From Styela clava (lineage: Eukaryota > Chordata > Ascidiacea > Stolidobranchia > Styelidae), in assembly GCF_964204865.1 (NCBI RefSeq), contig NC_135250.1, forward strand, positions 32,603,395 to 32,667,394: a DNA stretch of 64,000 nucleotides, given 5' to 3'. Numbering within the stretch: the first letter of the stretch is position 1; every line of letters starts with the position of its first letter. Positions 31,346 to 44,566 of the stretch are shown in pieces. Position numbers and translations under genes: made by a program. The notes beneath the pieces are model-generated. The model saw only the letters and a program-made list of their open reading frames with translations. It had not been told where the DNA came from and did no database searches.

Positions 31346-34300
31346 TAAACCAAGAAAATGGCATAGCATACTGATATTAAAACTGCGAATACCACGACTC
31401 GCTCATTACTCGGCAACACACAAAAATTGCGACAACATGCAAAGAACCCTATACCACTGATGTCGTAAAAGCTACACAGCATAACATAATGCGCGGTATT
31501 AGGTGAGAACAAATGTGACTTCATAGCACAGTTTTTTCACACTTTACACCTAATCTCTCAATGGCGCCACAATAGTTTTCAATGTGACGCAATAGCGTTG
31601 TTATTGCTGTATAGAATAAACTGATCATGCGGTGTCGTCATTGCTGTTTAAAATTATGTTTCAGTTATCTCAGGAAAGGTAAATTTTTCATATTTAGATT
31701 AAATCTGTCTTACTGAATTAGATTTCAAGATTTAGCTGTTCATTTTATATAATATTCTCATGTGTTTATTTCTGACAAAAAAAGTTCCTCATTCGCATAT
31801 TTGCACCTAAAATAGAAGTATGGAAATAACTTAATTACCACTAAAATATTTTTGATTTTATATCTATAGATGAATATAGTATTGAACTGGTTTGTGCAGT
31901 TATTGCCATGGAATTAATCTTCTTTTTATATGATTCACGCATTTGACCCGAACAAGGCTCTGAAACCTATTTCTTAATAATCCTATTAGTTCAAGTTTGA
32001 TTGAGAGGTTGGATAAAATGAGTGAATTTTCATTGTAAATATTTTTCAGATTCGTCTATTTTTCTGATGGTATTATCTTTGACCAGAAATCGTCAGACAA
32101 TTGTTAGTTACAATTAACAAATTCCTGACATAATTACATTTGTCTTGTTAAGATATCACGAATAGATAATTTTGTTCGATATATGTTTGATTGAATTGAA
32201 ATAACCATGAGTAAATAATATACGAAGAAAAATTCACGAATACTTCCATAGTAGATCACGAAATTCGGAAATAAATCTTATAATTGTCGGTAATTTTATC
32301 TAATCTAATACTGGGCGGCATTTTTGAGATCTTTTGTCTAGTTTCCTGCTAAAAATACGCCAATTACGCCACAATAGGAAGTTGAAGTAGTAATTATTAC
32401 TTAGCAGTATGATTAGGCGTTGCGTTGCCACGCTGATTTTAATTTCTGCTTTCATGTCGATGTAAGATTATCTATTTATCACCGAAGTAGCACTTAGCAC
32501 TTGTAACTGTTGTTAACATTATTCGTTTCATAAAATCTTGTTAAAACGGTTTCCAGAGAATATTTATATGTTGCGACCGCTCCATAACATGTCACCCGCT
32601 GCATCTATATTTTTTCAAAGTTGCAACAGCAAGCTTTGATCTTCATTTCACAGTAAATGGGATTCAACCTAAACATTTCGACACTAAATCGTAGTTCATG
32701 GACCGAATTATCCAATAATTAACAACAGGTTTACTTGCTCTAGATATGCCCTACAATGATTAATTTTACAACGTTTTTTTCATATTGACGTAACGGAAAA
32801 AACAAAATATTTGAATAAAATAGGGTGTATGCTTTACGTCAGAGCAATAATTCTCTTACCAATTATTTCTAATTTTATCTCGTTATTAAACAAAACAAAG
32901 TGATTTTATAAAAAAAAATAAACTACAACATCGCATGACTATGTGTCCAAATATAGCAACTAAATTTTAATTACATTTAATTTACCAAATTTCACGCCAA
33001 AATGAAAACGTATATTTTTGATCGCGATGAAAGCGACAGCCAATACGTAAATTAAACTGAATCGCCAAGTTGCGTTGAAAACGGCTATAACCAGGCTGAT
33101 TGAAACATTCACAGTTTGTTCATACTTCTGTTATATTATTAAAAATAAAATGGTAAACACGTCCATATTGAGACGTTAGAGCAATCTGAAATGATTGGTT
33201 GGTCCACATACTTTCTGCAAAAATAATTTTGATTTACATTTTTCTCAAATTTTCATACGTTCTACGGCTCGACATCGCGCATTTACAAAATATCAAACTA
33301 TTCGGATATGAAAATAAATTGAAAGAAATAATGTTTAACATTTTCAAAACTAAATAAAAAATCGGAATAATATTTTGAATGAATCATTTTAATTTAAATA
33401 ATTACATGGTTTGTACTCCGAACAATTTCATTAACTTGGTTGCGTGGGAAACCTCTCTGTGAGAAAGGGTTTTAATTTTGAGAAGAAATTTTCCCAGAAG
33501 TTCATACTGTAGTCGAGCATGGGACAATTATGAATCTCGCTAACGAAGTGTTATGACTGGCCCATGCTATGTCCTGATAAGAGCATCATGCGCACTGCAG
33601 GCTCTTCATGGCCATATTCGTTTAAAAATATTTTCATTTTTTGTTAATTTATTCGTCACAAACAACACCATGCTTGATAAAAAATGTCGGGGTCGGGAGT
33701 CTGAATATAAAAAATTCGTTGACTTTTTTTTACCAATAATTGATCAGAGAACCCTTAACAGCCACATCCTGTTGTTTATTTAAATAAACTTAATCTGACG
33801 AGGAATCGCTGCCCTTAGGCCAATTAGTATCGTGACGTCAAACATACGATTGTGTCGTGTGCAAGCACGCAGTTTATTCGTTTCTTACGCGTTGAATTAC
33901 AACCAGTGTGTTACAGCTTGTTGTGATATTGATGTATCAAGTTTTAAACAGAATGCATAAGTAATACGTTGATATATGAGCGGAGTCATTCGATAGAATG
34001 ATGCGGAAATAGTGAAGAACCTACTTAAATTTCACGTCTTGGCTACAAGATGAAGTATATTGAGTTATGTTGACTGTCGGCTCATAAAGGATTTTTGAAA
34101 TAGTTTGAAAGGCCTTATAACAAATTTGTTTTACTCAATATAGATGAGAAATTTACGTAAAGTAAGATATTGTTGACTTATTTGGTTACATTTTTGTCTA
34201 GTTTACACTAACGCTTATATCAAGGTCTTCGGGTCAAATTTTACTAATTTTATTGAATCGCTTGAAATGATGTCTATTGTAAGAATTGCAATGGAGTCTA

Positions 34301-36096
34301 AGAAAACGGCAGCTCTATGAATAATAATTGGAATTTGAATAAATTAGGAATTGGAGAGTTTCATTCCTCTGTAAACGAATAGCCTAATCTCACTTGAACA
34401 TCGATTAATCGTAGCAATTCTCGATTTTGCAATTGTAATTTATTGACATATTATCAGAAATTTCATGTGTCTACTTTGAGAAATAATTTTGTAAAAGTTA
34501 CAAAAGTATGAGCTAATCACGTTATTGAATCAAGGAACGGTCAATTTAGAGTATATATGATGGCCATATGCGGCCATTCATGGGAGAGTGCAAGATGAAA
34601 GTGCAATGTGGGATGCTGGAATAATATTAATAATAGGTAATGAAAAACACTGCGCGGGAGAAAAATAAATCCTCTACATGGAAATGCACACTCCGCCGTC
34701 TAAATTAATTCTTCGAAAAAGTAATATAATTTTGGATATATCTAACTGCACCTACTCTATCATTTTCATCTGAAGGATAACCGATTATGTTAAGTGGCTT
34801 CAAAACATTTCTACTTATACTGCATTTAGTCATCCCTCGGGATTCACTCGAAATTAAAGTATCTGTCAAATGAGTGGCACTGAATCTGTTTTCCAAATAT
34901 TCATTTGCTATTAGTATCAAAATAATTGCATGAAAAGATGTATCCGATTTTTTACGTATAATTGTTACGCCAATGTTTTGCTGAAAACATCGATTCAGGA
35001 GAGAGATGAGTGGTTGTATTGTTCACTAAACATATTCAGTTTTTTTTCTATCAAGGAATATCGGTATGAATTGTTTCGTTCTTTTTTCGACTATACAGCA
35101 ATGTAGTCAACAAGCTTTCGGGTCGCTATAAACGACCCTTATCTTTTTATATCTTCAAAATGATGGAGGCTCCTATGAATCATGGATATTATTTACTACA
35201 TGATTCGAAAATTTGCAACATCCCCATCTCTTTAAAATTGCTTCAGGCACACGTTGCTATGACTACCGTTGCGTCAATACGCAGCTTACACACGAGAAGA
35301 CGCACGTATCTCGTGCATCCGACGTCCATCTTTGCATCCGACGTAAATGGTACCAACCACTTTGACGTATTTTGTACGATTTATCAGACAATCATTCGTA
35401 AATCGTTGGCATTCAAGCGTGTGTTATGAATTAGTGAACAGCGTTTGACGTTGGTATTTTATAAACGCCAGGTACAAATTTGTTATGTAATATTCAGTAT
35501 AGAGGAATAAGTTTGGTGGTTAGTTAGTATGTCCCTGCGACTTAAATGTGGGAGTACGATGTACCGGAGCGGCCAAGTTTATCCGAGGGCATAGTCCGGA
35601 TGGTATTCGAGAGACTGTTTTTATTTATAATTTCTCGATGCTAGTGTATGCGGGTTATTCAGTGATAATCTCCGATTTCACCGTTTGCCCTCGAGCTACT
35701 TGACAGATATAGATACAAATGGTTTAGCCCAATTACCATCCATGGCTATATTTCTGAATATGAAGCTGCTTGATTTTCTGGTTTCCGAAATCTAATCTAA
35801 AAGTCTAAGTTGGGAAAGTTTGAGTCTGGGCCAGAGAAATATAATATAAGTTGTAATTGAGATATTAATCGGAAGTTTAGAGCAAAATTATACAACACAA
35901 ATGCTTTGCAACGTTAATGCTGGTGAAATAATAGATTTTATCAAAGTTAGCGAAACTGCAATTTATACTATGAGATTTGTTCACCTCCATTTTCAATATG
36001 TAAGTGTGATTTATTGTTCGAAATACGAAATCGAAATGATGAATTTTTTATATTTTAACACAGTTACCATTTGTAAATATATAAGTAATAGACACA
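31346..36096. other. AT-rich intergenic region, no gene seen
   Basis: Almost 5 kb of AT-rich sequence upstream of the EF-hand gene. Open frames are short, without splice context or recognisable motifs, and I found no tRNA, repeat boundary or transposon end that I can defend. Promoter elements of the EF-hand gene probably lie at its right end, but no clear motif is visible. Confidence 0.45.
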
Positions 36097-39000
36097 ATGA
36101 AGCCGGGAATCTACGCAATATATTTTATGTTTGCCTCTATGTCGGAATTGTCATTCGCTGCTCCTGCTAAACACACAGGCGAGTAAAGTTTTATCTTTTA
36201 GTCTATTATGAACAGACTTTCGCTCTAGTCTAGATGTTCAAGTCATGATTTACCCAAATTCCAACTTGATTATTCGCCTCATCAATTCAAAGACTCATCA
36301 ATTCAAAGGGCTGTCATATCATTTTTGTTCCGTTTGGTTTGGTAAATGTAACTTCCTTTCAAAAGTAACCGCTGTCGCAAGACTATATTTCAATTTCTAA
36401 GCGACTAAATTTCTCGGAAATATTGCAAATGTAAATATTTTCCTAATCTAACAATTGATTCTCTCACAGAGATTTTCACAAAGTGCAAGGCAACGTACAA
36501 AACACTGGTTGAGCATATAGTAGGTAAGGGGAAATAAAATACTACTTTGATAAATATTTTATTTTTTGAAATAACGTTTTATTCTGTTCAAATCACCCAT
36601 TGATGTCATATTGTTCGGTAACAGTTTTACAGTAATACATATGTTTGATAGATATAAGTGCTTTAGTTAGAATGCTTTAGTTGGCTGGGTGCACAGTTAT
36701 AATTTCAGTATACCCACATCCTCTATATAACGCTGTTTAACTTTTCAGCTTCTGAAGGGGAAGAAGCAAAGTCAACAATTTGGAAATTTCTGTTTCACGA
36801 TATCGACCTCGATGCGAATGGACAAATAGCCGCTTCAGAGATTGCATTGTTTTTGGAGAAAGAGCACTACAGTGAGTATCATCATTTTACTACACCAATC
36901 TCGATGAAATATACGTGAGACTAGGGTACTAAACCATCTGAAATTAATTATAATAATCATGTACGACAATATTTTTTTTAGTTCACGACAGCGATATCAT
37001 GGAAACAATGATTGAATCGTCCAACTGGATTGAAGTCGCTGATTCGAATCAAGATGAAGAGTTAACGATTGAAGAATTCATGACTGCTGTACAGAAGACA
37101 ATAGTAGAAAGCAATGGTGAGTGTGTTTACTTGTAAATGATGGAATTTAATATTCATTCAATATAAAAAAGATCAAACTAAAGACACTGATTTGTGATTC
37201 AGATATTTTATTTCGTCATGCAAGAATCAATATGAGGCAAAAGAAAACACAGTAAACTGAAAAAACGAAAAACATTGATTCATTGCAATTGACGCGGGGT
37301 CGCGAATAGACTCAATGAGTCATCTAGTCAGCGACACCTTGGTGCTGTATTAAAGCAGCAAATATAGCAACGAAAATTTATCTTCAGAAATACACAAACC
37401 ATTGAAATACAACAATAGATTCGAAATAAAATACACAAATCATGGAAAGACAGCAGTAGATTCGACAACAAAAAAGGAAAAATTATCTTCAAAAATCATG
37501 GAAAGACAACAATAGATCCGAAATAAAATACACAAATCATGAAAAGACAACAATAGATTTGAAATAAATTTAATTGTAAATAACCACACTACAAGAACCG
37601 CCAGTACGATTCATTCAGAAGAAGGCTCATTAGCGACAGCTGGTGTTTAAGATGCGCATCGATGAATTCAAAACATAAAATAATGCTGAGTCATACGACC
37701 CTGCACTAAAAAGAAATGAAGTAGCGTCCCAAGCAACTGGGTTGCCATTTGATAGCTATTATATGTGGAAAGTAGACGACGACGAGTTACCGGCACAGTA
37801 AAGTGAAGTACCGGTATGCACTATATAAATTGCACATGAGAAGTTGGCAAAAAAAGACATAGTAAAACATGAAAGAGCCAGCAAAAGAGGTACAGCATTC
37901 AGCTGTCATAGAAAAAAAAAATATATCCGTGTAATATTTTATGGTGATTCATATGGATATGTTCTGTGGCAGTCCATTTTGACGTCAATTGCCCGAATCA
38001 TACATTCGTTCTTCATTAATCGAATAACACAGACAAATAGAATTTGAATTGTTTATTCCATTCCATTTGAATGCCTAAAAGGGTTTTGCTTACTTGTGTA
38101 GGACTAAGTTGAAAGATTTTGGTTTCTTCATAAGATATTAGCTTCCTTCTCGTTTTTGATCGCGTTAAAGACGTTAAGGTGTAACGGACGGCATACAAAT
38201 ATATGACATGTGTTAGCTTTAGTTAATTTTTAAGAATACATTCAGTGAAATTTTGCTATTTCAGCTATGAACAAATATTACCTTGATTCTTTCATTTTTA
38301 TTCTAGATTTGAAGGGGGGAAAATTTTCTGAAGTGCCAAACAACATTTGTCATCTATTCATCAATAAAATTCCTCACCTCGCAGAAGTAATGACAGGTTA
38401 GTTACGTGCATAGGCTACATTAATCGAAGAAACTATTGGTTACGACAATAAATATAAGCAAATCAAGTATACAAAATACATTACTACTGTGTGGTATGGT
38501 AAATTTTCAAAGACAAACAATTTGGCAGGTTTTCTCAAAAATCTCTTTTTTAAATTTTTTAGAATTGGAATCCTGTACGAAGCATCTTGAAGAATCAATG
38601 CTAAGTGAGTATATTTGTTTTTCATAAGCGATACAACGATCGGAAACAACAATAGAGTAGCGTAAATTACTTTCTCGTTTAAATATTCTTGTTTTAAAAC
38701 TAGTCTGAATGATCTGACTGTAAATTTTTTTCATAGCGGATAACTCTGAAAGAGCAGAATTCAATTCTTGGGCAGCAATATTTAAAACAATGGATGAAAA
38801 CCAGGATGGGAAAATCGACTTCGGGGAACTGAGAACAACAATTGGCCATACCTTGGTCAGTGAAAATTTTGAGTCTCAAAACTCCACTATTTATTCCATC
38901 TTCAAATTTATTCACTCCATTATTATTCTAGGAAATTATTTCGTTTTTTTAATTGGACACGAAATGGACCTATGGATCGTTTCGTTATTTTGTTGATTTT

Positions 39001-41554
39001 CTTTTTGTTGTTGTTTTTTCTCTGTAACTACCAGACAAATTGCTTTGAATTTTTTGTTGTTGAAGTTATCGCTAGAAGTCTATTTCTTATTTTATTTCAA
39101 AAATGTTAGGAGCTCTATAGGATTCGTTTTTTGGTGTGATGACGTTATCAAAATAAAATGTGCGCACCTCGTGGCGACTCCGCGTTCGCTGCGGCCTGTG
39201 AAGGATGAGATAGCCGTACTGCTTCGTTTTGGCTATTGTGTATATATGTTTGAGAATTGTCCTTTTGTTTAATAATAACCAGATTATGAAATAATAGATA
39301 TGATCTTAGCCACGGTTTAGCTCTAATGTGTTTATATTATATTTTCAAAATATAGTTTATAAGCTTATCGTAAAGTCTAACAATATCTTTATCGCAGACG
39401 AACGACGAAGACATTGCTCTTGCTAACGCTCTTGGACATGCAATATATGGTGACATTATGCATGATGTGGAAGATCTCACAGAGAAGCATTTCTACATGT
39501 TCGTTCACGAGTTGCTCTACGGAAGTGAGTGATACTACTATGCAAATTCTCATTTAAACTCGTTTAAATTCCCAAAATGTCTATGATAGGTATTGGTTTA
39601 AAGAAATATGAGAATTAGATTTCACACTTATAACAGTGAAGTAGCAGACTATGGGAGTGTCCAAACACTTCGCAAATCAAGGGTACATATACCAGATCTA
39701 TGCCTCGGGTTCATCAACATCGCCACCTGACGACGATGATTCATGTATTCCGCACCATGCACCGATAGCCTGTGTCTGCTCCATAGATAGCCTTTGCGAT
39801 ATGAAACGCGTTCATATTAATAATATATGTGAGCAAGCATAGTCTGTTCGATTTTAAAAATGAAAATCCATTTACCTATTTTTATACTGACCAATATTTA
39901 ATTTTCCCAATCCACATTCAGTGACATATTAACGTTTCCATTTACTTTTCAAGTCAAAGAATCGAATAGGAAGAATGTCTGGGAAGATATCGTCTCAGAA
40001 CATGAGCTAAGAGGAAGATCAATGATGTGCAAGGCCATTCGTGATGTAAGAATGCAACTGTCAAATCAACGTGACGTCATGAATGATTGCATCAAATCAT
40101 ATGAGGCAACGAGAAACTCGTAAGTTGTCTTCTCTTCTGGAAAGTTATTCTTGTTTACTAGTTTGGCAGTTATGTTTTGTTCCCGTGTTTTTAATACGGC
40201 GCTTACTCACCCCTTCTCCCCGAAGAATGCTCCATACATGCAACGACTGAAATCTAACGATATGTAATCTACTATTATTTACAAGGGGGAATATCCAATT
40301 TATTACTCCCGAGAAGGGATCTGATTTAACCCTGACATGTGTTATCTGCAACGACAACACAGTTAAGTCTGGCGCTTCAACTGCTAGGCCATCGCGCCGC
40401 ATGAATTATAATATCATTCGATGACAAAATTGTATACGACACTTAATCAAAAAATAAATCACAAAAATATCAATCATTTAAAATTCGCAGTGATCCGATA
40501 ATAAATCTCAATGCCGTATATTCGTTTTCACAGAATACTGGGAGCTGATGGCGTATTCGCTCCAGAGATCGTTTTCACTATGGCGGACGGAGACAGAGAT
40601 GGAGAAATATCTCAAGAAGAATTCGACATATTCATCGGGAGTCATTCAACTCTCTACAGCCTGATTGAAAGAAAACACGCATCAAAAGACATGAAAATAG
40701 GTCAGTTCAGATCAGTGATGCCAGATGCCATAGTTACGGCTAGAAAAGAGAATGACGCAAGGAGCATGCTTGAGTCTTCGTCGATGACAGCATTAGAATT
40801 ACATGATGCCGAGAAACTTTGTTCGGCAATCATTTCTTCTGTGGAAAAATACCCTTCACACGAAGATCACACTGTCACAACTGCTGAGAATCATGAATCA
40901 AATTATCCCCAAAACTTGAGTTATAAAGGTATGGGGGAATATACCTTTCGTGAACACACATTGCCACATGAAGAAGAAAGCACGACTCCTGCAAATACGG
41001 ATGTAATGCATCTAGTAGATCACAATGGAAATCCAATGGAAATAGTTATCAAGCATCCTGAGGGATTTCCAGCTGCCAGTAGTTTCAAAGGATCGGGTGA
41101 ATATATTTGGAAGGAACACACTTTACCTGCTGAAGAAGTGAAAGCAACTCCCGGGCCAGCACCCGGAGAATTAGTAGAAGCCCCTCTTGGCAGCGAGTCT
41201 ATTCATCCTATAGGTGAAAAGGTGCACCCTAATGGCGAAGTGGTGTATCACATGGTGGATGCTGAAGGAAATCAAATAGAGTTGACGTTCACCAGAAAAG
41301 AGATAGATGATATCGAACATCGAATGGCAGAGGCTAAAGGTGCGCCTGTTGAACCTCACCATACTGAATCACCGAGCAAACAGCCTCCCAGCAATTCTGA
41401 AGAAAGTGAACTCATGAAGGAGATTGAAAAAATATTAGCAGAAAAAGATAGTCCTGCCGAAGAAAAATTGCCCGAGTCAAATGGCGAAACAGAAGAAGAA
41501 AAAGAATTACAGGAATTACTGAAAGAAATGGAGTCATCGCGCGAATCAACTTAA
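36097..41554 (+). CDS. Secreted four-EF-hand protein, family unrecognised
   Basis: Ten exons in frame: 36097-36178, 36470-36523, 36749-36871, 36982-37116, 38307-38396, 38563-38604, 38737-38855, 39398-39524, 39954-40119 and 40534-41554; 1959 nt, 652 aa. The N terminus (MKPGIYAIYFMFASMSELSF then AAPA) looks like a signal peptide. Canonical calcium loops: Asp65-Glu76 (DLDANGQIAASE), Asp107-Glu118 (DSNQDEELTIEE), Asp195-Glu206 (DENQDGKIDFGE) and Asp331-Glu342 (DGDRDGEISQEE); the second lacks the central Gly. From about 440 the protein is acidic and carries two modules, SYKGMGEYTFREHTLP at 442 and SFKGSGEYIWKEHTLP at 496, each followed by a VxHxVDxxGN segment, then a Glu/Lys-rich probable coiled coil. 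There is no HDEL-type retention signal, so secretion or a vesicle lumen is likelier than ER residence. Intron 1 uses a GC donor. Calcium binding is inferred; the biological role is unknown. Confidence 0.85.
37200..37600. repeat. Short tandem A-rich repeats in EF-hand gene intron 4
   Basis: A block near 37270-37340 (GACGCGGGGTCGCG, GAGTCAT, CAGCGACACC) recurs at 49970-50030. It is followed by imperfect repeats of AAATACACAAATCATGGAAA with GACAACAATAGAT. These look like dispersed repeat debris. Confidence 0.5.
38980..39270 (+). repeat. Interspersed ~300-bp repeat, copy 2
   Basis: Carries the same landmarks as copy 1: TTGTTGTTGTTTTTTC, CAAATTGCTTTGAATTTTT, a GATGACGTTATCAAAATAAA block, CTCGTGGCGACTCCGCGTTC and TTTGAGAATTGTCCTTTTGTT. 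It lies in EF-hand gene intron 7. Confidence 0.65.
40150..40402 (-). repeat. tRNA-like SINE copy in EF-hand gene intron 9
   Basis: On the minus strand it opens GCGGCGCGATGGCCTAGCAG, an A-box-like tRNA head, and ends near TAAGCGCCGTATTAAAAACA. The B box is eroded. Its head resembles the element at 61.27 kb rather than SINE family A. Confidence 0.5.
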
Positions 41555-41694
41555 TGAATGGCACGAACAATAGTATTTCTCAAAACGCCAAATATGTTAT
41601 TCTCATGTCCGTTCTTAAAAATATCTTTTACGAGTAAAACTTGCCTTGTCTGCCGTGCAGAGGGCACCATTGTTATTTTTGTTGTTATATTTTA

Positions 41695-41700
41695 AATAAA
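41695..41700 (+). terminator. Poly(A) signal of the EF-hand gene
   Basis: AATAAA about 140 bases past the stop codon, followed by a GT-rich stretch. Position and sequence fit a cleavage and polyadenylation signal. Confidence 0.65.
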
Positions 41701-42139
41701 ATGTAAGACATTGTAGATGTGCTATTCTAAATTTTAGTTCATTGACGCAACAAGCTCCACTGGGTTATTCAATCGTTTAGATCGTGAGCTTTGTCTAGCG
41801 TTAGTCTTGCCAATGAGGGTATGTATAATGGTTAGGCTATAAAGGATGTATAAAGGTTTAGATATATTACTTTCAATTCAATATTAACTGACTAGTGGTT
41901 TGACATGTTTAGCTGGGGCAGTGTTAAGGCGGGCTCAATCGAATTCCTGGGGCCCGGTGGAGCTGTTCAAGGAGTTTGACGAAGATCCTCTGAAACCTTC
42001 GTACATCATGAAGTATTTGCATTACCGCGAATTCATGCAGTCATCCACACTTTGGCGATCGAACAACTCATAAAACAGATACATACCTATATGTTGTTTT
42101 AGATCAGGGGCGTGAAACTGTTAATCGCAACGGCACGGC

Positions 42140-42570
42140 TGTTAATTGCACCCATTGATATTTGCAAACATATACTTCCATCATGAGATTTTGGCACCCG
42201 CATATGGATTACACCCGAGAACATTTGCACACATGGATATTTGCACCCGCGTACATTTCCACCCACGGGCATTTGTACCCCCGAACATTTGCACCCACCG
42301 ACATTTGCACCAGCGTACATTTGCAAACGCAGTTGCGGGTTTGCTGTGAGTTCATCTTCACTGCTTTCACCACATAATTATGTCCGTGTTTAAAGGAAAA
42401 TGGTAATGAATCACTTTTAATTCAAAAACTAGCGTCCGTGGGCGTAAATGTTCACGGGTGCAAATATCCGTGGGTGCAATTGTCCATGTCCGTGGGTACA
42501 AAAGTATACAGGTGCAAATATCTTAGATGCAAAAGTACGGGTGCAAAACTTACGTGGGTGCAAAAATATC
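42140..42570. repeat. Inverted array of GGTGCAAAT-type short repeats
   Basis: The left arm (about 42140-42330) holds a run of ATTTGCACCCAC-like units at irregular 14-20 bp spacing. After a roughly 100-bp spacer, the right arm (about 42430-42570) holds the reverse-complementary units, such as GTGGGTGCAAAT and GGGTGCAAAA. The transcript or single strand could form a long imperfect hairpin. A 67-71 codon frame across the left arm is a by-product of the repeat. Confidence 0.75.
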
Positions 42571-43124
42571 AAAACATAAAAGATAAGATGCTACAGTTGT
42601 GACTCAAATCGTTTGGCTTTTCGGTTTACATTCAGACTCGATGTCTGATACAACATCGCAACAGCACCCGTGAAAGCTAGGACAATTCGGGTACCGGAAT
42701 CTTGCTCTTCCACAGTTCAATATCGTTTAGAAAATGACTTTTTGTGGGAATTGTTGGTAACATATTGTGCTTTGGTCTTCCTGTCGATGTATGTGATCAT
42801 TGCTTTCTTTTATTATATGTACTATAGATTTTCACAGATGATCAAAATAAAAAGACCAAGATATATCAATTTGAGTCTAAGCAGTCAGTTGCCATTCAAC
42901 TCCAATGATCAAACATGAACATTACTAAAGTTACTTTCCATCCAGTTAAACGATGCACAACCATCGTTGTAGCACAAATCAAATTGATTTTGGTTCTAGG
43001 CAACAGTGACGAATCAACCCTCAGAACATGCTTTCTTAGTGAATCATTGTTGGATGAAAGAGTATAATCCGTGTGCTTGCCTGTTTTAAAAAGACGTGCC
43101 CTGGTAATATTTACATTCTTCATA

Positions 43125-43484
43125 TCCTCTCCATAGAGTGAACAAACAAATTCCTCAGCTTTGTTTATTAATGCATCGTTAACCTCAGAAGATTTCCATA
43201 GTTGAGAAAAAATTCAATGAATTTCGAGTCCTCAAATACCAGTGTCCTCTCCATACAGTGAACAAACAAATTCCTCAGCTTTGTTTATTTAGGCCTCGTT
43301 AACCTCAGAAGATCTCCATAGTTGAGAAAAAATTCAGTGAATTTTTAGTCCTCCAACATCAGTGTCCTCTCCATACAGTGAACAAACAAATTTCTTAGCT
43401 TAGTTTAATAATGCCTCGTTAACCTCAGAAGATCTTCATAGTTGAGAAAAAATTCAATGAATTTCGAGTCCTCCAACATCAGTT
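43125..43484. repeat. Three 120-bp tandem repeats
   Basis: Units start with TCCTCTCCATA at 43125, 43245 and 43365, an exact 120-bp period, with scattered substitutions. Shared blocks include GTGAACAAACAAATT, CGTTAACCTCAGAAGAT and CATAGTTGAGAAAAAATTCA. Since 120 is a multiple of three, the frame is kept, but each unit contains a minus-strand stop. Confidence 0.9.
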
Positions 43485-43635
43485 TGATGGGCAGTTTCCA
43501 TAGCAGAAGTATGCCAAAGTAGGCTATTTCAATACTAGCCCATCTAAGCTGTTTGCAACTTTTATGATACTCATATACCTTTACGCTTTTCTTCAAGACT
43601 TCTTCTTTGAACCATTCTATTCTTACAGGTGTAGT

Positions 43636-44566
43636 CAGGGTTGCCATCAATATGAACCCAAAAATAAGGACGCCGGGGGAAACATGATAATAAGATAACA
43701 AAAAGCGAAACGTAATAAACAAAATGCATTCAAGCCTCAGCGACGCGTGTATATTCATTAACTCTTGGAAAAGATATTTATAGATTGGTTTGAATTAATT
43801 TTTGAGCAGAGTCTCTATGCTTCTGAGTTGCATTGTGAGCAGAAATTCTTGCTTTACCTATGAGTTCCAGATTATTGTCACATTCTCTAAAACTGCAGTG
43901 CGCGAAACACTGGCCCTTCGTTTTGTTTGACGACGTTGAATTCTTTCTCATAATCATCACGGCAAATGTTTTTACGTTTACTCATTTCATCTCTTATGAA
44001 ATTTCAGATCTAGACTAAATTTAAAGTTTAATTTACCGGTATATTCCTGTTTTGTCTAAAGCACTGATTCTTGACTAACTTCAAAGTCGAAATTAACACG
44101 TGCTGAAATGCTTGGGTAGAAAACAGTCGCTTAGAATGCCAGAAAACTAAATCAGTAGGCTACTGCTACACTTATCAAATCTATCAGATCTTGAATGGTT
44201 CTCGCTCCCCTTTACTAGTATATTTTGATTCATGTTACACAAAAAGATCTTTGCCAGTAGGCTATTGTTTTGTCGCTGTGATAATTAGTTTGATGTTATT
44301 ACGTCACGAATGTAGCGATAGCAATCAATGAGGTTTCAATCATTTCTAGCATTTAATCATTTCTAGCAAATCCATTATCCGAATTGACCAAACTAAGTGA
44401 TCGGTATAAAAATCTCTACCTCTAAAATAAGGAAAAAAAAATAAGGATACATGTCAAAATAAGGACGTTTCTAAGACAATGTAAGGACGTATAAGGACGT
44501 TTCTAAGACAAAGTAAGGACATAATATAAGGACAAATCTTGGAGATAAGGACGTTATGGAACCCTG
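43636..44566. mobile_element. 931-bp hAT element with zinc-finger remnant
   Basis: Ends start CAGGGTTGCCATC and, reverse-complemented, CAGGGTTCCATAA; subterminal AATAAGGACG motifs recur near both ends. The flanking octamers GGTGTAGT (43628-43635) and GGTGTAGC (44567-44574) differ at one base. On the minus strand 43960-43778 encodes a segment with C-F-A-H-C, later H-N-A-T-Q-K-H-R-D-S, resembling the N-terminal zinc finger of hAT transposases. The rest of the transposase is missing, so this is an internally deleted element. Confidence 0.75.

Noticed and set aside
42670..42918. 82-aa hydrophobic plus-strand frame as a small membrane protein
   Set aside because: It overlaps the minus-strand transposon-like remnant, lacks regulatory context, and resembles no family I know.
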